A DNA stretch of 64,000 nucleotides from positions 27,888,501 to 27,952,500 of the forward strand of contig CP142452.1 in assembly GCA_038049695.1 (NCBI GenBank), read 5' to 3'. The notes beneath the pieces are model-generated. The model had not been told where the DNA came from, made no database searches, and saw nothing but the letters and a program-made list of their open reading frames with translations. Numbering within the stretch: position 1 is the first letter of the stretch; every line of letters starts with the position of its first letter. This document shows positions 9,271 to 21,075 of the stretch, in pieces. The position numbers and the translations under genes are program-made. This DNA is from Cinnamomum chago (Eukaryota > Streptophyta > Magnoliopsida > Laurales > Lauraceae).

Positions 9271-11649
9271 CAGTTCGTAGTGGTATTCATTGATGATGTG
9301 TTGGTTTGTTCCAAGTCCAAAGAGGAACATGAACATCAGTTGAGCACTTCATTGCAGCTTCGAGAGACAGCCAGTTGTACGCCAAGCTGAGTAAATGTGA
9401 GTTTTGGTTAGAACAAGCGTCATTTCTAGGCCATGTGATTTCCAAGGAAGGATTGACAGTGGATTCTAAGAAGATAGAAGCAGTTGTCAATTGGGGTAGT
9501 CCACAAAATGCAGTAGAGATTCGTAGTTTCCTAGGACTTGCAGGCTATTACAGAAGATTTGTGAAAGGATTCTTTACTATTGCAGCTCCTTTCACTAAGT
9601 TGACTAGGAAGAACATTCCTTTTGTTTGGACTGAGGAGTGTGAGAAAAGCTTCCAAGAATTGAAGACCAGATTGACCACAGCACCCATTCTTACTTTACC
9701 ATCTGGCAGTGGATGATTTGTTGTTTACACAGACGCATCAGGGGTTGGTTTGGGTTGTGTTCTTATGCAAAACGACAAGGTGATAGCATATGGGTCGAGG
9801 CAGTTGAAAGAACATGAGAAGAAGTACGTCACCCATGGTTTAGAGCTAGCAGTCGTTGTACTTGCACTCAAGACGTGGATACATTACTTATACGGTGAGA
9901 AGTTCGAGGTGCACTCAGATCACAAGAGTTTACAATATATGTTTACACAGAGTGAGTTGAACAACAGACATCGAAGCTGGATGGAGTACATTAAAGATTA
10001 TGATTTTCCTATCAAATACCACCCTGGAAGAGTCAACGTGGTAGCAGATGCTTTGAGCAGAAAGTCAGCATTCAGTGGGTGTATAGTGCCAGAATGGAGA
10101 TGGATGGAATAGTTTAGAGATTTAGATGTTGAAGTTTGGCCTATCAGTGAGAAGGTGATGATTGCTAGCATGGCAGCATGGGAACCAGAGATAATGAATA
10201 GAATCAAAGAATGTCAAAAGGATGATCCAGGGTTACAGCGCATCATTGAGCACATAGATGACAGGCCTGAGTTCAGACTAATTGAGGGAGTTTTGTATTG
10301 CAAAGACCGATTGTGCATGCCAGATGTATAGGACATAAAAACAAAGCTGATGACAGATGCACACCATACGAGATATTCTATTCATCCGGGCAGCACTAAG
10401 ATGTACCAAAATTTGAAGAACCACTATTGGTGGATGAGTATGAAGAAAGAGATTGCAGAGTTCGTTTCCAAGTGTTACACGTGTCAAGTGATAAAGACTG
10501 AACACAAGAAGCCTCCTAGTTTACTTTACCAGATAGATATTCCCAAGTGGAAATGGGAGCACATCACTGTGGATTTTGTGTCAGGATTACCAAATGCCAG
10601 GAAAGGGAATGATGCTATATGGGTGATCGTGAACCGATTGACCAAGTCAGCTCATTTCATACCATTCAAGACTGGTCAATTTATGGATAAGATGGCTAAG
10701 TTGTACAATGATGAGATTGTCAAGTTGCACAGAGTGCCTAAATCTATAGTATCCGATCGAGACACCAAGTTTGTCTCTCGGTTTTGAACTACACTTCAAT
10801 CGTTTATGGGTACACAGTTGAGATTCAGCACAGCTTACCACCCTTAGACGGATGGACAGTCAAAGCGCACTATTCAGACTCTAGAGGATATGCTTCGGGC
10901 ATGTGTTAGACTTCAAGAAGGATTGAGAAGAGAGTTTGCCTCTCTGTGAGTTCTCCTATAACAACAGTTATCATTCTAGCATTAGCATGGCACCGTTCGA
11001 GGCATTGTATGGACGTAGATGCAGGACTCCGATGTGTTGGGAAGAGGTAGGAGTACGAAGTTTCCATGGACCATCAGTGGTTGGTGATTCCAACGAGAAA
11101 GTCAAGGTCGTACAGATGCGTTTGAAGGAATCTCGTGACCGTCAAAAGAGCTACGCAGATAAGAGACGGAGACCACTAGAATTTCAGATTGGTGATAAGG
11201 TGTTTCTTAAGGTCTCTCTGATGCGTGGTGTAGTCAGATTCGGTCAGAAAGGGAAGCTTTTCAAGAGATATGTGGGACCGTTTGAGATTCGTACCCGGAT
11301 TGGTGACGTTGCGTATCGTCTTGCCTTGTCACCAGAGTTGTCAGGTGTACACAACGTGTTTCACGTATCGATGTTGCGCAAGTACATTCTAGATCCCACC
11401 CACGTGTTGCCACACGAGCCACTGCAGATTCAGCTCGATGCATCTTATGTGGAGCAGCCAGTGCGGATTATAGACACCAAGGAGACTGTTTTGCGAACGA
11501 GGACCATTCCATGGGTCAAGGTTCAGTGGGAGCACCGTCGTCCAGAGGAAGCTACGTGGGAACTCAGGGACCAGATTAGGAAAGTCTATCCTCATCTTCT
11601 TCTTGAGGAGGTATGTCTAGGCATTTGGAGGACCAAATGTTCTTTTTAG
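9271..11649 (+). pseudogene. Ty3/gypsy chromovirus pol fragment (RT, RNase H, integrase, chromodomain), broken
   Basis: Translation in pieces gives the second half of RT (FVVVFIDDVLVCSK, then [10 protein letters not shown] and [15 protein letters not shown]), RNase H ([35 protein letters not shown]), an integrase zinc finger (H..H..C..C at about 10360-10500), the integrase core (ITVDFVSGLP, IVSDRDTKFVSRF), and a C-terminal chromodomain-like end (IPWVKVQWEHRRPEEATWE). This order and the chromodomain indicate a plant chromovirus, probably Tekay/Del-like. Gag, protease and the RT fingers are absent. The frame is broken by a shift near 9365 and stops near 9714, 10110, 10330, 10785 and 10846. It cannot make a working polyprotein. 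Confidence 0.9.
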
Positions 11650-11659
11650 AGGGAATGGA

Positions 11660-12300
11660 TGTAAGGTCCCTGGACTTAATAGGGTGTTTAACTTTCTAAT
11701 ATTGGCGATTAGTCTAATTAATTGTGATTCTAGCTAATTAGGTGGGTTTAGTGGCTAAGTGAGTTTTTTTTTATCATTAGTAAGATGTTCCCAAAGTTTC
11801 GTTTGATTCCGAGTGCGATTAGTCTTAATAGGGGGTTAGGTTGTGATTAATAGGAAAATTGGGTATTTTTCCGAAAAATTCCATTTTTCCCGAATTTAGG
11901 TGCGTTGGAAAGATCTTGTCGCGCTCGTCACTTTTCGTTCTTGACTCATCACGATTCGACGCCCCGAAGTCCCTCAAATAATTACATTTCTCTCATATCA
12001 CTCAGGTGGGCATGCCAGACATTTCCTTCTCCACCTCTCATTTTAACCCCAACCTAGCACTTCCATTCGTTCCTTCTTCCATTTCAGTTACTAGGGCTTC
12101 TTCTTCTTCTTCCGCCTTCACTCTCTCATCTTGCAAGTGGAGCTTAGAGGCCCTTCCAAGGATATCCAACTACACTATTGTCTTCCTCTCCTCTTCTTCT
12201 TTCCTTAGACCTCAAATTTAGTAAGTTTCCCCTTCTCCTTCCCTTTCCATTTCGTTTCTCATGGCTGTAAATGGATTGAATGTTAGATGGATTTCCTTTC
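11660..12300 (+). repeat. Putative 3' LTR of the chromovirus
   Basis: TGTAAGGTCCCTGG starts right after a purine tract (AGAGGGAATGGA, 11648-11659), the expected 3' LTR position. The segment around 11890-11990 (TTCGTTCTTGACTCATC, GATTCGACGCCCCGAAG) resembles the corresponding part of the LTR-like block at 55756. The right end is not defined because no second LTR is present. Confidence 0.5.
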
Positions 12301-13395
12301 TTTCTTTTCCTTTATGAGTTCCGGTTCCATCTTCCTTCCGTTCTCAAAAACATGCACTTTCCATCAAAATCAGCTCTCTTTACCCGAAAGACATCATCTT
12401 TCTTCCATGAACAGAAAACCCACAGAATAGGCTGCCATTTCCATCAAAAATCACTTCTCATTCACCCTTTGAAACTCTTTTTCTTCCCATTTCAAAAACA
12501 CGTATTAGCTCTTCATCCCCATCAAAAAGATCTCCTGAAAAATGTCGAGGCACCCATCGCAAGAAAATCACTTTCACAAGATGGGTTTCTCTAAAAAATA
12601 ACAACGTTGGATTTCTCCGGCGAATTCAACTCATTCTTCTTCATCTTCCTTCATTTGGGACTTTGGGGTTTTTCGGATTTTACTACTTTGTTGAGGAATT
12701 CATATCTGTGGAGTTTTACAAATCGGCCCAAGGAAGATTCACAACATTGAATAGTAGAGCTTTTCAACGGGTTGAGTAAGGAATGGCACGCAAGAGATGG
12801 AGAAAGAGGTGGGAGAAGAGAAAGAAAGACGAGGAAGAAGAAATACGAGCAAGATATTGTCACTGGAGTGATGATATTGATCCTCAACAAAAGTTCTAAA
12901 ATGGGCGGGAAAGCCTTTACCGTTAAAAAGGAACTAGGAGGGCCTTTTTGGTATTTCTTCTTAAAATATTAATTCCAAGAATAAAAAAATAGCTTCTTTT
13001 TATATAGGATTCGACGAGCATGTATTTTTCAGAGCTCACCGAAATAGTACCCGCCCAGCACATTTAGCACACTCAGTTAAGTACAGATATCCTCGCTCAG
13101 CATGGTCAAAACACTTAGGCAATGTTTTAATTCTTATGAATGGAGATAACCTTACCCACTTGTAAACAAATGGGGATATCCCCCTTGCCTAAAAAGCAAA
13201 AAAGAAATGACAAAAAGTAGTATCCCTCTCATATATAAACCAACAACAGTAGAAGACTTATATGGTCTATATTAAAATTTGAAGGCTTTTTTCATCTTCA
13301 ACTAGTCTAAGGAGATTTGTTTGGTAAAATCCTCTATTTTTAAAAAAGAAGAGAAGCTTTCATTTTTAAAAGAGAACGACAGACAAATAAAAAAT
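12300..13395. other. Intergenic, no gene recognised
   Basis: Pyrimidine-rich sequence to about 12600 may still belong to the LTR. The remainder has only short open frames of biased composition. I see no coding motif, RNA gene or clear repeat boundary. Confidence 0.5.
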
Positions 13396-13440
13396 CAGCC
13401 CTGCTAGCTGTCCTGACTGGGAGACCGGGCCATGCCAGGA
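13396..13440. repeat. Half copy of the nested-palindrome repeat
   Basis: AGCCCTGCTAGCTGTCCTG followed by ACTGGGAGACCGGGCCATG matches one outer end of the repeat at 25621-25743, then diverges. It appears to be a truncated or partly deleted second member of that family. Confidence 0.6.
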
Positions 13441-13769
13441 CACTTAGACTTTTTGATAAAAAAAATTGGAAGGCTAACCGTATGGGTGCCTTGAGACTCT
13501 GAATCTATTGATAGGGTGCTGACCAAAATGTATTTGCAACTCGGTGCTCCTACCACCATTTTTGAAACTCAATTCCAAAAATGCCATTTTGTGGGTCTTG
13601 GTTCTGTGGTAAAAACCACATTCATCTTTGTTGTTGCTTGATCCCGCCAAAACTGCATGTTTTCTTTTTCTAGAAAGAAACTACATTCATTTCTTCTATG
13701 GACACAAATCCTACATACTGTATAATGGAATTCAAATTCACAATTTGGTTGGACAAATGACAATCTTCA

Positions 13770-13904
13770 TAGCCTCCTGACCATGAGAGAGTGGCTAAAG
13801 GAAGGAATGGCTTTGAGCCTCTTGTGTATTTTTTGTGTTTCCTTCCACCTGTACTAGTTTTCTGGTATTAAAATTCACCTACTAAGCAAAAAAAAAAAAA
13901 AAAA
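13770..13904 (+). mobile_element. Possible LINE 3' end with poly-A tail
   Basis: A T-rich segment typical of plant L1 3' UTRs (GTGTTTCCTTCCACCTGTAC, then GGTATTAAAATTCACC) ends in 17 A residues at 13888-13904. I could not identify coding sequence or a target-site duplication, so it may also be a retroposed mRNA end. Confidence 0.4.
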
Positions 13905-15430
13905 CTTCTCATTAGAGATGCAAAAGCAATGCTTAGTCGAATTTACAGGTGAGAACGTTGAGTTGGGGGAGAGGCAGGAGAGTCTGCAAGTGGGTGGCTG
14001 TGATTATCTAAAATAGGGCATCTTTTACATAAGATCCAACCAACCTCTAGCCATTCCATCCGTCCAACTGCCCTGCCATCTTCTTAGAAGAACCCATCTC
14101 TTGTTAGTGGAATTTACAGACGGAAGGATTAGGAATTTTGTTGGGTTTACATTCCAGAATGGGAAGTACCCAGAAGAAAGCTTTGCTGGTTCGGGGGAGA
14201 GATAGAATTGGCACCTTGCACCAGACATTCAGCTGTCGCCGATATTTGCGTCAAGTTTTTGGGATTTTTATAAAAATAAAATAAAATATTATGCTTAAAT
14301 CATAATTAAACAGTTTGAAAAAATTCATAGACTTCATGTACAAAGAAATTTGAAATTATCAGATACGGTGGAACTCCAAAATGCTCCCTTCTACTTGAGC
14401 ATCTAAGAAAAGAAATTCTATCATAAAGTAATGAGTTCAAATTACTAAACTATAGACTTTCTAGGTGGTTGGAATTTTGAAATACTTATAGAAAAAAGCG
14501 TAAATAAAATGTCACATCATGTAAAAGAAATAGGAGCATTCGGCGATAGGTCTCTCAATATTTCATTTTCTGGTCTTTAAATCCACACTCTTTTTCTCCT
14601 AGTGTGGTAGGTCACTTTTCCAAATTTGAAGACCTAAAATGTTCAAGCTTCCCTTTTCTTAAAACTTTTATTTATTTAAAGATAAATCATATCCTATGAT
14701 TAGTTGGATATGCCATTAATAATGGTCAACTGCCTTTTTAAAAGACAAATAAAATTCGAAAACATAAATAGATTTCGAAAAATTTGAATTCAGATTCTCT
14801 TGGAAGATTTGAAACTCAAAAATTCAAATTTTGATTTTTGGCGAATTCAAAATTTGCCAAAAAAATCAGATAAATTTTCCAAAATTTTTCCTTTTCACTA
14901 AACGGAGTCCGAATCCTCTTGGAAGATTTGAATTTAAAAAAATTCAGAATTTGAGTTTCTAGCAAATTCAAAATTTGCCAATAACTCAGATAAATTTTCT
15001 AAAAAATTCAGATAAAACTTTAAAAGAACTCATATAAATTTCACAAAAACTTTGATAAGCGGTGGTCTCCAGGCAGAGATTTCCTTCTTTCTCTCCGGCA
15101 ACGGTGAACGAGACCAAAAATCTTCTCAGATCTTCACTTCCTCTACCCCAACTCCAATTTTCTCTACCACTTCTAGTCATCTTCTCTACAAACTCAGATC
15201 TATGTCTTTCTTGTCGGAGACCGTGCGTAGTAGTAGAGTCCCAGACCACATATGTTTTGGTTATGCAACAGTAACCAAGACACAACAGTCTGTTGTCTTC
15301 CTCTTTGCCGATGATGGAGCAACATCGGCTAAGGTTGAGACTTTAGGCCTTAAACAATAATACTTTGTACTAGAGACTTTTATAACACAATACTCAAGGA
15401 TCTCTCGCTAATTTACCCCAAAAAAATACC
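13905..15430. other. AT-rich intergenic sequence
   Basis: Contains repeated AATTTG/CAAATT-type strings around 14750-15050, including two related copies of a GGAAGATTTGAA block (near 14801 and 14920). The open frames at 15052-15360 have no recognisable domain. I see no supportable gene. Confidence 0.5.
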
Positions 15431-16110
15431 TGAATAAAGAGTTTCGAGAATCACTTCTTTCCCATAAATATCACCGTTCCATTAAATGAAATGGCAACAT
15501 TTATAATCAAATATTAAACTAACCTTATCCTAAACATGACTTTATCTCAAGGATAAGGATAATCTACTAAATCATAACAACAGAAAATAAATCGATACCT
15601 AAAATAGGAAAAAAAATAATGGTAAATATCTTGCAAAACCGATCATCATGTCTTCTTGGTGATCGTCGTCTGTCCGTGAATCCATCATTGTCGCAACCTG
15701 CTCCTTTCTTAGTATGTCGATGCCGGTGGGCCACTGGTTCTGTAGCAATTTCTTTCAGAAGCTTCGATCGTGCAATTTTGATGAAGATGGTTAGATCGTA
15801 GGCCTTAGATAAATAGGTGGGCAGGAGTAGATGATCATTTCTTTATTGAAATAAAAAAATTAACAGTGACTATTGCGGAAGATAGGACTGTGCCCCAGCT
15901 TGCTTGATCGTAAGATCATCACTGGCCCAACTTGATACCATAAAGAGTTTCGAGAATCATAAAGAGTTTCGAGAATCACTTCTTTTCCATAAATTTCGTC
16001 ATGTTCCATTAAATGAAATGACTACATTTATAATCAATTATTTAACTAACCTTATCCTAAAAATAACTTTATCGCAAAGATAAAGGATAATCTACTGAGT
16101 ACTAACAACG
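15431..16110 (-). mobile_element. TRIM-like element candidate (short LTR pair with primer-binding-like site)
   Basis: Two direct repeats of about 152 bp, 15431-15582 and 15959-16110, share AAAGAGTTTCGAGAATCACT, a TTCCATTAAATGAAATG block and GATAATCTACT, and enclose about 375 bp of non-coding sequence. The left copy runs TG...CA. Next to the right copy the minus strand reads TGGTATCAAG (15940-15931), close to the initiator-tRNA primer site TGGTATCAGAG. This suggests a minus-strand miniature LTR retrotransposon. Against it: no clear polypurine tract, no 5-bp duplication, and a small extra repeat (ATAAAGAGTTTCGAGAATC) at 15940-15958. Confidence 0.5.
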
Positions 16111-16574
16111 TTCTGTTTTCTCCAACACTGAACATGGTAAATTCCTATAAAATTTTCTAGTAAAGGAAGAGACCCTTAAACTATCTTAAATTCACCTTTC
16201 ATTTTAATTCACTCTGTAACACACTACAAGTAAATTACCCAAAGAGTCCTTATGTCCTTTTCGAATCACTGTGATATTGCATGAAAGAGTAGTCTTGAAG
16301 CTGAGTGGTAAAAACGGTGGTACCAACATGCATCTCCGCCAACATTCTGCCCTGCAGGCTCAAAGAGTCCCGAGGCAGTTGTATCATAAATGCCAAAAAA
16401 GAATGGTGAGAAGAAAAAACAGGAGAATGACAGTGACTCTTTTGTTTCGAAGGAAACGTAAATTTTTTCTCGAAAACAATTCTGTATCCTTTCAAATTTT
16501 ATATTCAATGAGCAATGAAATTTCATTGAATATTCTTTCAGAATGGTCAAATAATGCAAATGCATTCACACATA

Positions 16575-18367
16575 GGTGTTCCCTCCGCTTCTTGTTTCTC
16601 CTCATTAACAAGAAACCGGAATGGACAGTTCCAATCAACCCAAAAAGCTCCAAAGATGAGACATTTTCCTTCCAAGGAGCAAAACATCTTTTAACTTTTC
16701 TGTTGCAATCTTCTTTTGGTCTGAACTGGGTTTCTTCGTTAATTTAAGAGAAGTGATTTGGATTAGTATTTGAAGCTCATGGGGAGTTTTCATGGCTGCA
16801 ATCTAACGTTATGAAGAGGCAGCTGGGCACCTGATTTACAATTGCATGCTCTCTCTAATATTAAGTGAAGATACTTGTACTCTGGTTTTTTCTTTTCATG
16901 GTTTCTTTGACTGGTTTTTCACTAGATGGATGTGGTTTGGGTTTTGGATGAGAGAAAAGTATCAACTGCTTCTGGATTATTAGTTGGTTGGGGTTCTTGT
17001 GTTTCACTTGGCTGTCAAAGTCTGTGTAATAGAGTTTTTTGTGACTGCTTTCTTTGAGTTAGGTTTTATTTGGATGTCTGCAAAATCATAATAACTTCTG
17101 TGGAAATGTGTAAATACCTGCTGTCCTATCTGTATATGTGTGCCTTTTCATTTGAATTAGCTTTCTGGATAATTTGAATTTGGAGTTGATATTAAATGAA
17201 AGGGAATTTTGGTGGAGAGAATCAACCACTCTGCCAAACAGGGATACTAAAAAGTACTCTTATTGATACATTTGTGTGTTTTATTTGATTATTTATTGGT
17301 GTGTTTTGTGATGCTTTTATGTGGTCTGATGATTTTTCTGTTCTCACTGTTTAATAAATAGAGTAATCATTCTCTTTCAGGAAAAAAATAAATGAAATAG
17401 TGCGTGTAAGACACCATGTGCCAACCCAAAAGCGCGGCGATATGGGATGTGGGACTTCCTAACAGTATGCTCTCCATGGACGTTCCCATCTTGAAGTAGA
17501 ATCATGTTGATATGTAAATCTAGGCACAAACATTCTAACCTTTTGTATTGTATGTAACATTCATATCTCAGTTCCTTTTATGGTATTGTTGATCTTAATT
17601 TTACTTTTTAATATTACAGGGAGCTTTACCTACTTGTATGCATGTGTGATGTCCGTATTGCCACTGGAAACAACTCTATAAAATGTTATCAGGCTTTATA
17701 AAAAAAACAGAGTATATTCTCTGTAGCAAGTGTCTAGCAGTTTCATATCTATTTTCATGTGAGAAGCTTTCCAATAGTCCTTTCCACTTGTTTTCTCCAC
17801 CTTTTCTCCTTATTCTAACTATCCCTTTATATATATTTGTTCATTTGCAACCACAAGTTGCTTTCAGGTGAAGAGTGACCTTGAACTGTGTTTGTATCTA
17901 TAAAGTTATCACTAGCCTTTTTTACATTTTTGCATGTACCATAGTTTTGGGTCTCTTGTATTTAGCCTTGGGCTCTGATATTGTATGTCCTTGGCAGCCT
18001 CAAATTAAAAGATTGTGCAAGCAGATGAGGATGTTAGGAAGATCACAACAGCCATGCCTCTTTTAGCATATGAGTGTCCATAGGTCTTATGCTTCTGTTG
18101 GTAATGAGAAACCTGACCTATTTAATATTTCCAGCAGTTAAGCTCTAGGTGTAACATTTGCTTTATCACCCATCAAGAAAAGGCTTTCTGTCATGTCCTA
18201 TTCTTGCAGAGTTTATGCTTTCATCCTTTTTCTCCTTGATTCATTCCTTATAAGTTGTTTTGCAATATCTTTACATTGTGATATCTTATTCTTGCAAAGC
18301 TTTTTCTTCCTGGTATTATATTCTTGCAGCTATAGCATTATAGTTGTTTCTGCAGAACCTTCGTGAA
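16575..18367 (+). pseudogene. Decayed genomic duplicate of NC2-alpha (promoter to part of exon 3)
   Basis: This segment aligns with the functional gene at 34290-41060, including 5' flank, exon 1, introns and exons 2-3, so it arose by DNA duplication and not retroposition. Lesions are visible. Exon 1' (16811-16843) has a stop where the functional exon has CGA (codon 8), and a GC where the donor GT should be. Exon 2' (17998-18069) is one base short and its donor is AT. Exon 3' (18330 on) has an in-frame TAG after four codons. Similarity ends near 18367, where unrelated coding sequence follows. Intron 1' is about 1.15 kb against 6 kb in the functional gene, so most growth of that intron came after the duplication or was lost here. 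Confidence 0.85.
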
Positions 18368-18407
18368 TCATCCTCATTCCACTTCTGTTGTTGGTGCCTG
18401 GTCCTTC

Positions 18408-20243
18408 AGAGTAGCCTGTCCCTGCTTTTACTGCCCCTCTTGCCCCATGCTAGACCATTCTCTCAACAACAGCTCAATCTAGTTCCGGTTGCTTCCACCA
18501 TGCGTGATGTGCGTGCTGCTTCTTCCGGGCAAATTGAATCAAGCCCAGCTACTGTTCCTGTTGTTAAAGTCGCTTCGAATTTTCCAAAGCAGCCAAAATT
18601 TGCCCCTGATACTAATGCTATTCATAGTATACTGAATGCTTCGAGACAAACTAAGTCTGCTCCAGTTGCCTCTTCTTCTCAAGAAGTTCTACCTCGCCCG
18701 ACTATTTCAGCAACTACCACTGGTATCTCCTAGTATCTTTCACAACTTATCACAATAGTTGTTGATTCTCTTTTTCTTCATTTTACTTTGTTCTTTCCTG
18801 CTTATTTTCTTCAGGCAGCATCGTCTCTGGCGTGCATACTTTCCTTGAAGGTACTCATTATCGTTTGTGCATTATATGAATATTTTACGTTTTGTCCCCC
18901 ATTGTAGCTCAGCTGGTTAGGGATACAGGTGTGAGTGTGTGTATTTGAGTCCTCCATGTAGCAGTATATACAAATCCTACATTTTATAGACATTTTTGTT
19001 GAATCATTTTTAATTTCTAATGATCATTTCAGACCACTTCCCTTTGGATGGAGCTCAAACATCTTCAGCACCCCACTCTCAAGGGTCAACGTCTAAACCT
19101 TGTCCTGTTCCCGCTGTTGAGACAGGCGGTTCACTCACCTCTTCACTTTCCATGCATCCCGTAGTTGGTGAAGGACAACTTCGCTTCTCAACCAGGGTTA
19201 ACCTCCATACCATTACCGAAGGAAACACGAGTCGATCAGCATTGGAGGAAGGCAAGACGATCCACAAAGAGACCGTCCCAGTGGAAGAAGTGAAGGCAAC
19301 TCATGCCGAAGTTTCTATGATCGACCAGCGAAAAGATGTTGTATTGATGTGTCAACATGAAATGCCTGCTGATAAAGTAGTTGTGGAGCGACAAGAAGAA
19401 ATATCTGAACAAACAAATGAGTTCACTCCTGAGACATCTATTCGGACTATGGTTGCTGCCAGTGGGAGCTCAGTTCCAAGGGAAATTCCAAAACTTGTTC
19501 CTGTGTCTGCGTATCAACCTGCTTCTCCTGAGCCTGTTGCTGCCTCCATTGAGATCATTTCCACAGCTCTTCTAACAGAGTTGAGTCCCGAACAGCAAAT
19601 TGCATTAGAGGGCTTTAAGGCCTTTGTCTCAGCTTTCAGAGGTCGTCCTCCAGCTTCTTTCCTAGGAGCCAGGGCTCCCCTCTCTAGCATTTTGACATAC
19701 GTACATGAGTCAGGGTATCCAGTGAGACATCTAGAGACTCAATTGCAAGAAATGTTTGTTTTATGTGCATCTTATGCAGACATTTCGGCGAAAAGTTTAT
19801 CTGAAATTGGCGAGGAGTCCTGTGCTGAACTTTTGAAGGAAGTGGAGGATCACCTTGCTGCTGCCAGAAATCAAAAGGCCCAAACAGAAGTGACCCAGTT
19901 TGAGGCTCTGACCACTCTTCAATCTTTGAGGACAGAATTCAAGGCAGTTACAAAAGAGGTGGAGGATCTTCAGTCCAGGCTAACGGCAATGAATGAGAGG
20001 AAAGAAGCACTTGTGTCTCAGATTGGCCCTCTGGAACAAGCTACAATGGATCGGGAGCAGGTGCTGCAGGACTTAACTGTTAATGTGAACCAAGCAGAAG
20101 AGAACTCTGATAGAGTCGCTCAAGAGCTCGCATATTTGAAGGAAGATTCCTCATTTTGGGAAGCTAAGCGCACTGGCTTGCTAAGTGACGTCAAAATGAG
20201 AATCAACAACTCACTAGATAAAATTTTGTCTTCTATCTCTTGA
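18408..20243 (+). CDS. Hypothetical coiled-coil protein, 3' part of a multi-exon gene
   Basis: Three exons connect with correct signals and phase: about 18408-18722, 18815-18850 and 19033-20243 (stop TGA). The first exon start is inferred from a CAG at 18405-18407; the frame stays open further upstream into the NC2-alpha duplicate. The product is rich in Ser, Ala, Pro and Val for its first 250 residues. It then has a helical segment (LSPEQQIALEGFKAFVSAF) and a long heptad-rich coiled coil (KEVEDLQSRLTAMNERKEAL to AQELAYLKEDSSFWEAKR). I recognise no catalytic motif. Coiled-coil tails of this kind occur at the C-terminus of some plant mobile-domain (PMD) proteins, but no PMD core is present, so that is only a possibility. 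Intact splicing signals and a 400-codon open exon suggest it was a gene recently or still is. Confidence 0.6.
18893..18975 (+). repeat. tRNA-like or SINE-head sequence in an intron
   Basis: TAGCTCAGCTGG (18905-18916) fits an A box, and TTTGAGTCC about 28 bases later resembles a B box. No closed acceptor stem is visible, so this is more likely a tRNA-derived SINE remnant than a tRNA gene. It lies in the intron before the last coiled-coil exon. Confidence 0.3.
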
Positions 20244-21075
20244 TTTTGCTCGACTGTTTTTTTACGTAACGGAATTTTCTTATTCTGGAACATGTAGTAC
20301 TTTTCTTGTCAACTTCGGGTAACTTGATGAAAATATCACATGCACCCATTTCTCTTTTTTTATGCTTATTGTTATGCTTGAGTCGCTTGAATGGCCTTTG
20401 ATGTGCTTGTATAGATAGCCCTTCATGAATGCCCAGCTATTTTGTCTTGCAGGTGAATATAACCTGCAAACTTATCATTAACTCTGGAAATTCTTAGGAA
20501 CTTCTTACAATTAGTGTTCTGTACTTCATGTAAATGTAATTTTCTTTATAACATACATTTGAAGTTCGCATGGAATTGGCTGATTAGTCCTGTCTTTGTA
20601 TCTTATCATATGACTTTGGACATGATTGTTGTGCTCCACAGACTCCCGGCTGTTAAAATTTTGGCAGCCTCTAATTCTGGCAAACTCCTTAATAAGATAC
20701 TGTTGAATGACTTTCAATACATCATCTTTACTTCAATATAATAAAATTATGGCTATATATCCTGTCTTGATACTAACACATTCTTTGGGAGCATCTATTA
20801 GAATGACATATTGTATATAACTTATGCACGACTCCCTCCAAATGTGGTTGTGTTTATTGTGAACAACTGAGTCATCAATGCTTCTTGTTAAAAAAATCTA
20901 CTATGGCTTCAATGGTGTCTGATGAGGCATAATACGTTGGTCACAAACAGTTATCTCCATTGATTCTCTGTCCGGAATTGCATTGTGGTGCCTAGGCTTG
21001 CTAGAACATCGACTCACGAGTTCTACCCCCAAGTCTCATACCTGAGGGTGACTTTAGTAAACTAACTGGAATAGC
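20244..21075. other. 3' flank of the coiled-coil gene
   Basis: Presumed 3' UTR followed by intergenic sequence. No further exon, RNA gene or bounded repeat is visible. Short open frames at 20514-20741 carry no motif. Confidence 0.4.

Noticed and set aside
15052..15360. Overlapping 102- and 99-codon frames on opposite strands
   Set aside because: No recognisable domain on either strand and no exon signals.
18893..18975. tRNA gene
   Set aside because: A and B boxes are only partly conserved and no acceptor stem pairs; listed as SINE-like instead.
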